DNA of 64,000 bases, taken from an uncultured Cellvibrionales bacterium (GTDB lineage Bacteria; Pseudomonadota; Gammaproteobacteria; Pseudomonadales; GM7GCV1). The stretch covers positions 85,756 through 149,755 of the forward strand of contig CAJXYP010000002.1 of the NCBI GenBank assembly GCA_913063225.1, read 5' to 3'. The translations under genes and the position numbers were made by a program. The notes beneath the pieces are model-generated. The model had not been told where the DNA came from, did no database searches, and worked only from the letters and a program-made list of their open reading frames with translations. This document shows positions 56,954 through 64,000 of the stretch, in pieces (the first letter of the stretch is position 1; each line of letters opens with the position of its first letter).

Positions 56954-57884
56954 GAATCCTCGCAAGAATTTCAGCGGCACCCTGTGCCAGCAATTGCTCA
57001 GCTACCTCTATACCAATCTGTTCAGCTTGATCGGCATTGCCCTCGGCTGCACCCTGAAGGATTTGCTCTCCATTCGCATCACCGACCAAGCCGCGCAGCT
57101 CTAGCTGATCTGGCTGATCTGGCTGCCCAGGCTTTAGGGTTGCATGAGCGGCAATGGGAACCTCACAACTACCGTTTAGTTTTAAATTCATCGATCGTTC
57201 CGCGCGCACGCAAATACTCGAGGCATGGTGGCCCAGCGGCTCTAGCAGATCCATGAGCTCCTGGTCATCGCCACGCACCTCTATACCAACTGCGCCCTGA
57301 CCGCCCGCAGGCACGCAGGTAGAAATATCTATTCTTTCTGCAATACGCTCAACAAAACCAAGTCGAATCAACCCGGCACTGGCTAGAATAATGGCGTCAA
57401 ACTCTCCTTCATCCAATTTTCGCAACCGCGTATTTACATTGCCACGCAAAGACTTAACTTGCAGGTCTGGTCGCAGCCGCATAATTTGGCATTGTCGGCG
57501 TAGGCTAGAGGTTCCGAGAACAGCGCCCTGGGGAAGAGAATCCAAGCTAGGGTATTTGTTGCTAACAAAAGCATCGGACGGATCTTCGCGCTCACAAATA
57601 GTATGCAAAACCAAACCCTCTGGCAGTTCCATCGGCACATCTTTCATAGAATGCACTGCCAAGTCTGCTTCACCGCGCAGCATGGCTTCTTCAAGCTCTT
57701 TTACAAACAGCCCCTTCCCGCCTATTTTCGCTAGAGGAGTTTGCAGCCACTGATCTGCCCTAGTAGTCATACCTAGTAGCTCAACTTCAATATGTGGGTG
57801 GTGGCGCAACAATTCGCTGCGCACATACTCTGCTTGCCACAAAGCCAGCGGACTTTCTCTTGTAGCAATTTTAAGGGTTCTCAT
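56937..57884 (-). CDS. hemC: Porphobilinogen deaminase
   Basis: Condenses four porphobilinogens into hydroxymethylbilane, 315 aa. It has [20 protein letters not shown], the active site region [19 protein letters not shown] (Arg cluster) and the dipyrromethane cofactor Cys in [16 protein letters not shown] 9-bp tandem repeat gives PDQPDQ near residue 253, in frame and harmless. Upstream of algR by 59 bp. Confidence 0.96.
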   Translation of the reverse strand: MRTLKIATRESPLALWQAEYVRSELLRHHPHIEVELLGMTTRADQWLQTPLAKIGGKGLFVKELEEAMLRGEADLAVHSMKDVPMELPEGLVLHTICEREDPSDAFVSNKYPSLDSLPQGAVLGTSSLRRQCQIMRLRPDLQVKSLRGNVNTRLRKLDEGEFDAIILASAGLIRLGFVERIAERIDISTCVPAGGQGAVGIEVRGDDQELMDLLEPLGHHASSICVRAERSMNLKLNGSCEVPIAAHATLKPGQPDQPDQLELRGLVGDANGEQILQGAAEGNADQAEQIGIEVAEQLLAQGAAEILARIREQNA

Positions 57885-57943
57885 TTACGACTCCATTGAG
57901 GCGCGGGCATGGTAGCAAATGTCATTGAGATATTGTCGCGAAA

Positions 57944-58708
57944 TTATCCATCTTGACCGAGCAATACCTCTCTAATATCTGCCAAATGACGTCTACTTAT
58001 CGGCAATGTGTAGCTTTGGCCACTTAGCGAAAGACAATGGCCTCCATCAGTAGCTCGCCCCAAGCCACTAATAGCATCTATTCGAACAAGAGCTGATCGG
58101 TGACAACGGGTGAAAAGACTGGCGTGCTGCTCTTCCAATGCCGCGAGGCTGTCTTCGATAAGCGTATCGCCACCCCGATGCTTCACGGTTATATATTTAC
58201 CATCAGCGACAAAACAAATAATGTCCGCCATTGGAATAATTTGTATGCCCCGCTGAGACTTAACCCTCAGACATTCTTGGTCCAACGCTTCGGAAGTAGC
58301 TGAGCTTTGTTGCACAGAAATTTGGCTTAGCTGCAATTTGCTTAGCCGCGACGCCGACTCTAGAGCTTTGGATAGCTTCTCGGATCGCACCGGTTTCAAT
58401 ATATAGCCAACAGCGCCCGCATCAAAAGCTTGAATCGCGTATTCATCAAATGCCGTGCAGAAAACTATCGCAGGCGCATGCTCAAATGTGGAAATGTGTT
58501 TTGCCACTTCGATACCATTAATTCCCGGCATCGAAATATCAAGAAGAGCCAAATCTGGTTTTAACAATTCAATCTGAGCTACTGCTTCCAAGCCATCAGA
58601 AAAAGAAGCGACTACGGAATATCCGCGTAAAGCTTCTACCAATCTAAACAAACGTTCCCGCGCTAGCGCCTCGTCATCGAGAATCACAACTGATAGTTGA
58701 TCAGTCAT
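57944..58708 (-). CDS. algR: LytTR response regulator AlgR
   Basis: Two-component regulator, 254 aa. The receiver domain has the phospho-acceptor Asp in PDLALLDISMPGINGIEV (about residue 54) and the Lys in GYILKPVRSEKL. The C-terminal LytTR DNA-binding domain has FVADGKYITVKHRGG and FTRCHRSALVRI. It overlaps algZ by 8 bp. In Pseudomonas AlgR controls alginate, type IV pili and twitching; its targets here are unknown. Confidence 0.92.
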   Translation of the reverse strand: MTDQLSVVILDDEALARERLFRLVEALRGYSVVASFSDGLEAVAQIELLKPDLALLDISMPGINGIEVAKHISTFEHAPAIVFCTAFDEYAIQAFDAGAVGYILKPVRSEKLSKALESASRLSKLQLSQISVQQSSATSEALDQECLRVKSQRGIQIIPMADIICFVADGKYITVKHRGGDTLIEDSLAALEEQHASLFTRCHRSALVRIDAISGLGRATDGGHCLSLSGQSYTLPISRRHLADIREVLLGQDG

Positions 58709-59744
58709 TTGGCACCATACGAATTTGCAAAATATATTGCCCTTTCTCCGTGCGGGCGCTTAACTCTACCGCCAAATCCGAGAAAGCTTGAAACCGCTCT
58801 AACACATTCGCCAAAGCAATTTGATTGCCGGCACTAGATGCAGGCCCATCGGATACCGGATTACGAATATCTAGACTAAGCTCATTTCCGTTCAGTCGAG
58901 CGTCCAAGTAAATACTCCCCCCTTCTGGTATTTGCGACACCCCGTGTAGAACAGAATTTTCTATCAGTGGCTGCAAGCTCAGAGAAGGAACATATTTTGC
59001 AGCAGCATCTGCTGTGACTTCAAAACTCCAATGCAACCGATCACCCATTCGCAAACTCTCAATCTGTAAATACTTTTCACAGAGTTCTAGTTCCTGCGCA
59101 AGCGTCACTCTATGTTGACCCGCGTTTAAGCTGGATCGCATCAGGTCTGCTAAATCAAGTACAGCCCCTTCAGCCTTGTCAGGAGAGCTAACAATAAGAG
59201 AGGCAATGGAATTCAGCGTATTGAACAAAAAGTGCGGCTGTATCCTCGCTTGCAATAATTCTAATTCAGCCTGCTTAAAGGCATCGGCTCGTTGACGCTC
59301 TTGATCCCGGATATAAAAGAACCTGAGAGCGACTGAACCAATAAGGGCTGAGAGCAACTGGCTAGGGATCAGGGTATCTAGAAAACCGCTTCCGGTTACT
59401 AGTATCTGCCCCCAAGCGCCCAAAAGGCCGGCAGTCTGTATGCCAAGCATTACCGATACCACTATTGCCCATAAGGGCCAACCAATTGATATTCTTCGGA
59501 TAAGACAAGCAAAAAAACAACCTATCAATACCATCCAAAGAATCAACAACGCACTTTGACCCAAACTGGTAACACTGAAATTCGCCCCGCGCAGCAAGAG
59601 TTCCAAAATAATTGCCAAAACCACAGCCAAAAGCGTTACCCAGACTAAGGCTTCAGTGCGGCACAGATCTGGTAACCAGTGGCGAACCAACCTACCCGGC
59701 ATTCTCGTTTGCTCTCCCGTTTGTGATCTGCTGTCGGAACTCAA
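58701..59744 (-). CDS. algZ: AlgZ/FimS-type sensor histidine kinase
   Basis: Membrane kinase, 347 aa, of the LytS/HisKA_7TM-like family (PF06580-type). Four to five hydrophobic segments fill about residues 30-150. The phospho-acceptor His is in LLQARIQPHFLFNTLNSIAS (about residue 175). The C-terminal ATPase domain has PLIENSVLHGV as its N box; the G box is divergent, ending before a classic GxGxG. That is known for AlgZ homologues. The partner AlgR is next. Confidence 0.9.
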   Translation of the reverse strand: MSSDSRSQTGEQTRMPGRLVRHWLPDLCRTEALVWVTLLAVVLAIILELLLRGANFSVTSLGQSALLILWMVLIGCFFACLIRRISIGWPLWAIVVSVMLGIQTAGLLGAWGQILVTGSGFLDTLIPSQLLSALIGSVALRFFYIRDQERQRADAFKQAELELLQARIQPHFLFNTLNSIASLIVSSPDKAEGAVLDLADLMRSSLNAGQHRVTLAQELELCEKYLQIESLRMGDRLHWSFEVTADAAAKYVPSLSLQPLIENSVLHGVSQIPEGGSIYLDARLNGNELSLDIRNPVSDGPASSAGNQIALANVLERFQAFSDLAVELSARTEKGQYILQIRMVPND

Positions 59745-59817
59745 TTTCTATCTCCGGTAATTTGCGCGTCTTTTTTGACTATCAATACTCTACTAACCAA
59801 ATTTTAGCCTACTAAAT

Positions 59818-59826
59818 TGGTATAAT
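59818..59826 (+). promoter_or_regulatory. Extended -10 promoter candidate for argH
   Basis: TGGTATAAT, a TGn extended -10 with a perfect TATAAT, about 97 bp before the argH ATG. No matching -35 is obvious, as is usual for extended -10 promoters. Confidence 0.45.
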
Positions 59827-59922
59827 AATTCGCTCAGAGCAGCTTCGTGCGCGCAAAGCATTTTTACGATTCTAGCTCACTCATATAACTAGACCTAAAT
59901 AACTTGACCGAGTTTGGCCGAA

Positions 59923-61326
59923 ATGACCAAGAAAACTGATTCAGAACAGAAGCTCTGGGGTGGTAGATTTACCGAACCCACCGATTCATTTGTAGAACGA
60001 TTTACCGCCAGTGAATCCTTTGACCGTCGTATGGCCGAGCAGGATATTCGGGGTTCTGTTGCTCACGCAACCATGCTTTGCACAAAGGGAATCCTTAGTG
60101 CAGATGAGCTTTCGGCCATTAAAACCGGGCTCGAGCAAGTTCAAGCCGATATTGACAGCGGGCAATTTGAATGGTCAGTTAGCCGTGAAGATGTGCATAT
60201 GAACATCGAAGCGGCGCTCACCGCAAGAATCGGAGCCGCTGGCAAAAAACTGCACACGGGTAGATCTCGGAATGATCAGGTCGCTACCGATATTCGTCTT
60301 TGGTTGCGCGATCAAATTGATCTTATTGAGGCGGATCTGAGCCGGCTTCAGGAAGGAGTTATCGGTTTAGCACAAGAAAATAGCGATACCATTATGCCGG
60401 GCTTTACGCATCTGCAATCCGCGCAACCGATTACTTTTGGACATCATCTGATGGCCTGGAACGAAATGCTCGAGCGAGATTATTCGCGCTTAATGGATTG
60501 CCGTGACCGCATGAACGTTTCGCCGTTGGGCGCTTCAGCCTTAGCTGGCACTAGCTATCCGATTGATAGAAACCAAACTTCGGACATGCTGGGTTTCGAT
60601 GCACCTACACGAAACTCGCTAGATTCCGTAAGCGATAGAGATTTTGCCATTGAGTTTTGCAGCTTTGCCAGTGTCTGTTTGATGCATCTATCGCGTATGA
60701 GCGAGGAGATGATCCTTTGGGCCTCAAGTCAATTCGCTTTTATTGATTTGCCGGACAGGTTTTGCACAGGCTCCAGTATCATGCCGCAAAAGAAAAACCC
60801 TGATGTGCCCGAATTGGTGCGAGGCAAGAGTGGGCGAGTATTTGGGCATTTGGTTGCTTTACTTACACTGATGAAGTCCCAACCGCTGGCATACAACAAA
60901 GACAATCAGGAGGATAAAGAACCTCTATTCGATACCGTTGATACGGTACAGGACTGCCTGCGAGCCTTTGCCGACATGATTCCCGCCATTCAACCTAAAA
61001 AGGAAAATATGCGCGCCGCGGCTTCGCAAGGATTTTCTACCGCAACCGATTTAGCGGACTATTTGGTAGGACAAGGGTTAGCTTTTAGGGACGCTCATGA
61101 GGTAGTTGGGCTTGCAGTGGCGCACGCTATCGAAGCCGATTGCGATCTCAGTGATCTCAGCCTCGAACAGCTTCAGGGATTTAGCAGTCTGATTGAAGCT
61201 GATGTGTTCGAATATTTAACTTTGGAAGGATCGGTGAATTCCCGGGACCATATTGGCGGAACAGCACCTGCACAGGTAAGAAGTGCTGCGGTAGCGGCTC
61301 TTTTGTTAGTTAAAGCTCGGAATTAG
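59923..61326 (+). CDS. argH: Argininosuccinate lyase
   Basis: Splits argininosuccinate into arginine and fumarate, 467 aa from ATG 59923; a TTG three codons upstream is possible. Signature [20 protein letters not shown] (catalytic Ser loop), the N-terminal [20 protein letters not shown] and the catalytic His in [11 protein letters not shown] are present. Single gene, divergent from algZ. Confidence 0.97.
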   Translation: MTKKTDSEQKLWGGRFTEPTDSFVERFTASESFDRRMAEQDIRGSVAHATMLCTKGILSADELSAIKTGLEQVQADIDSGQFEWSVSREDVHMNIEAALTARIGAAGKKLHTGRSRNDQVATDIRLWLRDQIDLIEADLSRLQEGVIGLAQENSDTIMPGFTHLQSAQPITFGHHLMAWNEMLERDYSRLMDCRDRMNVSPLGASALAGTSYPIDRNQTSDMLGFDAPTRNSLDSVSDRDFAIEFCSFASVCLMHLSRMSEEMILWASSQFAFIDLPDRFCTGSSIMPQKKNPDVPELVRGKSGRVFGHLVALLTLMKSQPLAYNKDNQEDKEPLFDTVDTVQDCLRAFADMIPAIQPKKENMRAAASQGFSTATDLADYLVGQGLAFRDAHEVVGLAVAHAIEADCDLSDLSLEQLQGFSSLIEADVFEYLTLEGSVNSRDHIGGTAPAQVRSAAVAALLLVKARN

Positions 61327-61342
61327 GCCTTACCTTTTATTA

Positions 61343-61615
61343 CTAAGGCTTAAGGCTACGCAGATAGGGAACTAAATCCGTGTAGCCGCCTATGTATCGG
61401 TCACCATGCAGTATCTGCGGAACCGTATATACCGGGTGGCCAATTTTATCCGCAAGCTCTGCTTTACTGATGTCCTGCTCTCTTATATCAATATATTCAA
61501 ATTCAAGCCCGGCTCTTTCGAGAAGGCTTAGCGCTCCTGAACAGTAGCCGCACCAAGGTCGACCATAAACGGTGTAGCTATCAGTCTTTGTTTCACTTTC
61601 AGTTTGCTCAGTCAT
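61343..61615 (-). CDS. Glutaredoxin, GrxC-like
   Basis: Small thiol-disulfide oxidoreductase of 90 aa, using GSH. The active site is CGYC (WCGYCSGAL) instead of the more common CPYC of GrxC. The cis-Pro motif TVPQIL and GGYTDL (glutathione binding) are present. An N-terminal Thr/Glu-rich stretch of about ten residues is not part of the fold. It overlaps the cyaY stop by 8 bp and is likely co-transcribed with it. Confidence 0.88.
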   Translation of the reverse strand: MTEQTESETKTDSYTVYGRPWCGYCSGALSLLERAGLEFEYIDIREQDISKAELADKIGHPVYTVPQILHGDRYIGGYTDLVPYLRSLKP

Positions 61616-61937
61616 CTAATTCGAGCTCCGCCCTAGGAGCTTCTCCAGCCTGTTCTTGTAAAACGCGACTCAGTAATTGCTGCAGGGTCTCTCCAGTTTT
61701 ACAGATCCAATCACCAGATTGCAGGGAAAAATGGAAACCACCAGAAATGGCAGCCACCCAAATTTCGGACACTGCCCTTTGACGGCTCAGAATAATTTGC
61801 GAACCGTTGTTTTCACAGACGACGGTCAACATGCCTTGACCGGTTTCCATATCCAAATCTATTCCGGACTCCTCCAGCCATTCTTCCACTGCGGAAAAAA
61901 TTGCCTCAGAAGTCTCTAAGAAAACTGCTTCATTCAT
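61608..61937 (-). CDS. cyaY: Iron donor protein CyaY (frataxin)
   Basis: Bacterial frataxin regulating iron-sulfur cluster assembly, 109 aa. Acidic N-terminal helix, then LDMETGQGMLTVVCENNGSQ, IILSRQRAVSEIWVAAISGG and FHFSLQSGDWIC, all typical. The acidic surface expected for iron binding (EAIFSAVEEWLEESGIDLDM) is kept. Divergent from lptM, conserved order cyaY-lptM-lysA-dapF. Confidence 0.92.
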   Translation of the reverse strand: MNEAVFLETSEAIFSAVEEWLEESGIDLDMETGQGMLTVVCENNGSQIILSRQRAVSEIWVAAISGGFHFSLQSGDWICKTGETLQQLLSRVLQEQAGEAPRAELELDD

Positions 61938-62034
61938 TCTTTTTCTAACTCTCTCTTTATATCTTGAAAGATCATTATGCGGATTTCAGGGCACTATTTG
62001 ATATAGTCGCGGCCCATATAACTAAAGAACCACT

Positions 62035-62151
62035 ATGCGTACTGTAATTCTACTTTTCTTTGTCGGTATTTGCGCGCTGAATCTCAGTGCTTGCGGCCAA
62101 AAAGGTTCGCTTTACCTGCCGAACGAGCCAGATGAGCAGCGTGCTGAATAG
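62035..62151 (+). CDS. lptM: LPS translocon maturation lipoprotein LptM (YifL)
   Basis: Lipoprotein of 38 aa. ATG 62035 gives a signal sequence ending in the lipobox LNLSAC, and then GQKGSLYLPNEP, the YifL/LptM hallmark (CGQKGPLYLP). It helps mature the LptD-LptE LPS export complex at the outer membrane. It lies 15 bp before lysA, as in E. coli-like and Pseudomonas genomes. Confidence 0.9.
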   Translation: MRTVILLFFVGICALNLSACGQKGSLYLPNEPDEQRAE

Positions 62152-62166
62152 TATTAAGAAATTACC

Positions 62167-63420
62167 ATGAACCACTTCGAATACCGTGATGGAGAGCTTT
62201 ACGCCGAAGAAATTCCTGTAGCCCAGCTGGCAGAGGAATACGGTACGCCTCTATACGTCTACAGCAGGGCGACGCTGACGCGCCACTATCAAGTCTGGAC
62301 GAAATGCCTTTCGCCGCAAGATATGATTTGTTATGCGGTTAAAGCCAATAGTAATCTGGGCGTATTGTCGGTATTGGCGAAACTTGGCAGCGGCTTCGAC
62401 ATCGTCTCCGGTGGAGAGCTTGAGCGTGTCCTCACTGCTGGTGCAGACCCTACACGAATTGTATTTTCTGGGTTGGGAAAAACTCAGCAAGATATGCGGC
62501 GGGCGCTGGAGGTGGGAGTTCGTTGTTTTAATATTGAATCAGTTCCCGAACTCAACCAGCTAAATAGGGTCGCCGAAGAAATGGGGCAAATCGCGTCGAT
62601 TTCCATTCGGGTAAACCCTGATGTGGATGCAAAAACCCATCCCTATATTTCTACCGGCTTAAAAGAAAACAAATTTGGTATCGATATATCTGAGGCTCCC
62701 GCTATTTATGCACAGGCTGCACAAATGGCTGGTCTGAAAATTATTGGTATTGATTGCCATATCGGTTCTCAGCTCACCGAACTAAGTCCTTTCTTAGATG
62801 CATTGGATCGCGTACTGCATCTATTAGATCAACTGGCAGAATCCGACATAAAAATATCTCATTTGGATCTTGGCGGAGGGTTGGGGGTTACCTACGAAAA
62901 TGAAATACCACCATCGCCGGCGGAGTTATGTACTGCCCTCAAAGAGCGTATGGGATCACGGCCGCAGCATTTGATTTTCGAACCTGGCAGATCCATTGCC
63001 GCCAACGCTGGACTGTTATTGACCAGAGTCCAATATCTAAAGCCGTCAGCGGCAAAAAACTTTGCCATTGTCGATGCTGCCATGAACGACCTTATTCGTC
63101 CGGCTCTGTATAGCTCTTGGATGAACATCAGCGAGGTTGATCGAAATTCAGCTAACAACGGAGAGCGCCATCTGGCGATATGGGATGTGGTTGGCTCTGT
63201 TTGTGAAAGTGCTGACTTCCTCGGCAAAGACCGCGAACTAAGTATTGCCTCTGGCGATTTACTCGCAGTCCATTCTGCTGGTGCATATGGCCAGGTAATG
63301 AGCTCCAACTACAATACAAGAGCCCGCGCGGCGGAAGTCCTGGTGGATGGAAACCAGAGTATTTTAGTCCGTGAACGTGAGACCTTCGAAGATATGATCC
63401 GCGGCGAGCAGGTTGTTTAG
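62167..63420 (+). CDS. lysA: Diaminopimelate decarboxylase
   Basis: PLP enzyme making L-lysine from meso-diaminopimelate, 417 aa. PLP Lys in ICYAVKANSNLGVLSVLAKL (YAVKAN), the GGGLG phosphate loop in HLDLGGGLGVTY, GRSIAANAG and the C-terminal CESADFLGKDREL with SGDLLAVHSAGAYG. Located between lptM and dapF, forming a lysine/peptidoglycan branch. Confidence 0.97.
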   Translation: MNHFEYRDGELYAEEIPVAQLAEEYGTPLYVYSRATLTRHYQVWTKCLSPQDMICYAVKANSNLGVLSVLAKLGSGFDIVSGGELERVLTAGADPTRIVFSGLGKTQQDMRRALEVGVRCFNIESVPELNQLNRVAEEMGQIASISIRVNPDVDAKTHPYISTGLKENKFGIDISEAPAIYAQAAQMAGLKIIGIDCHIGSQLTELSPFLDALDRVLHLLDQLAESDIKISHLDLGGGLGVTYENEIPPSPAELCTALKERMGSRPQHLIFEPGRSIAANAGLLLTRVQYLKPSAAKNFAIVDAAMNDLIRPALYSSWMNISEVDRNSANNGERHLAIWDVVGSVCESADFLGKDRELSIASGDLLAVHSAGAYGQVMSSNYNTRARAAEVLVDGNQSILVRERETFEDMIRGEQVV

Positions 63421-63472
63421 GATGGGCTCAGCAATTCTTAGTCGACAAAGCTGGCTTTGGAAAATATAAACA

Positions 63473-64000
63473 ATGCGATCTAAATCTCCAGCTCTCAAAT
63501 TCACCAAGATGCACGCCCTTGGTAATGACTTTGTTGTTATTGACGCCATCACCCAAGAGGTGAATATGACGGCTGTGCGTGCCAAAAAACTGGCTGATCG
63601 TTATCAGGGCATTGGTTGTGATCAGATATTGCTGGTAGAACCACCCTCAAATCCGGACGTAGACTTTAACTATCGCATCTTTAATCAGGATGGTTCCGAG
63701 GTATCTCAATGCGGCAACGGTGCACGCTGTTTTGCCAAATATGTGCGTGATCGAAAACTAACTGGGAAAGATCGTATTAGCGTAGAAACTCGCGCTGGCC
63801 TTATGGAGCTTAGTATCAATACAGACAGAACCTACTCGGTTGCATTGGGCGTGCCAGATTTTGCACTCGATCAAGTTCCCTATATGGCAGAATCTGCCTC
63901 ATCTGGAACCAAACAAAGCCTAAATATCGGCGATGAATCATTTGAGTTTTTTGCGCTTTCTATCGGCAACCCCCATGCAGTGATTTTGGTCGAGTCCATT
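63473..64000 (+). CDS. dapF: Diaminopimelate epimerase (partial, 3' end beyond window)
   Basis: Converts LL- to meso-diaminopimelate. 176 codons are visible and the frame is open at the edge. It has KFTKMHALGNDFVVIDAIT at the start and the first catalytic Cys in EVSQCGNGARCFAKYV, and the end of the window (IGNPHAVI) matches the middle of the enzyme. The full length would be about 275 aa. 52 bp after lysA. Confidence 0.95.
   Translation, partial: MRSKSPALKFTKMHALGNDFVVIDAITQEVNMTAVRAKKLADRYQGIGCDQILLVEPPSNPDVDFNYRIFNQDGSEVSQCGNGARCFAKYVRDRKLTGKDRISVETRAGLMELSINTDRTYSVALGVPDFALDQVPYMAESASSGTKQSLNIGDESFEFFALSIGNPHAVILVESI

Noticed and set aside
57104-57130. Nine-base tandem repeat in hemC as a lesion
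   Set aside because: In frame (PDQPDQ), away from catalytic residues; ordinary length variation.

Overview
The window is a dense, single-copy stretch of a gammaproteobacterial chromosome, probably a marine relative of Pseudomonadales/Cellvibrionales. This is inferred from gene content and gene order remembered from Pseudomonas: rho-trxA, hemC-hemD-hemX-hemY beside algZ-algR and argH, cyaY-lptM-lysA-dapF, glnK-amtB beside ubiK-comM, serB-ahpA, mreBCD-maf-rng-yhdP, gatCAB, and efp-epmB-epmA. No rRNA, tRNA or CRISPR array was seen. Most of the window is housekeeping, and the unusual material lies in a few scars.

Layout. 1-4.7 kb: type II secretion genes gspE-F-G-H-I-J on the minus strand, with gspJ cut by the window edge. 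4.9-10.5 kb: UDP-glucose dehydrogenase, a nucleotide-sugar epimerase, and a large secreted lipoprotein fusing a sulfatase to a YHYH domain. 10.5-14.9 kb: a DUF6152 protein, a 2-hydroxyacid dehydrogenase, mgtE and darP. 14.9-23.4 kb (minus): yhdP, rng, maf, mreD, mreC, mreB. 23.5-27 kb: gatC-gatA-gatB and a PA4642-like gene. 27-31.8 kb (minus): an AsmA-like gene, then moxR-DUF58-tgpA, in which moxR and tgpA are both broken. 31.8-38.1 kb: an AI-2E family permease, a GT39-type glycosyltransferase, a DUF3094 protein, comF, and the EF-P modification genes. 38.1-39.1 kb: a graveyard of a fimbrial chaperone/usher locus joined to the last codons of an EAL-domain gene. 39.1-44.7 kb: serB, ahpA, and a nitrogen-regulated cluster torF-glnK-amtB-glnK behind a sigma-54 promoter with two NtrC-like sites. 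44.7-47.7 kb: ubiK and comM, the latter split by a 1.24 kb insert with two GNAT acetyltransferase genes. 47.8-64 kb: a TPR sulfotransferase, rep, cytochrome c5, trxA, rho, hemY/X/D/C, algR/algZ, argH, a glutaredoxin, cyaY, lptM, lysA and the start of dapF.

How the genes fit together. The left part builds and exports surface material (T2SS, uronic-acid sugars, sulfatase). The middle serves cell shape, translation fidelity and EF-P modification. The glnK/amtB block senses and imports ammonium. The right end carries heme synthesis, transcription termination, arginine and lysine biosynthesis, and iron-sulfur and redox maintenance.

The best leads are signs of recent gene loss and insertion: (i) comM split with a 7-bp duplication whose removal restores the frame exactly; (ii) moxR broken at the Walker A lysine plus a 1-base insertion, with tgpA interrupted by one amber codon at a position that is normally Trp; (iii) a deletion scar fusing an alternate-type usher to a FimX-like EAL tail beside serB; and (iv) a very clear sigma-54/NtrC control region. 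No wholly new system was recognised. The comM insert is the nearest candidate for an undescribed mobile unit.
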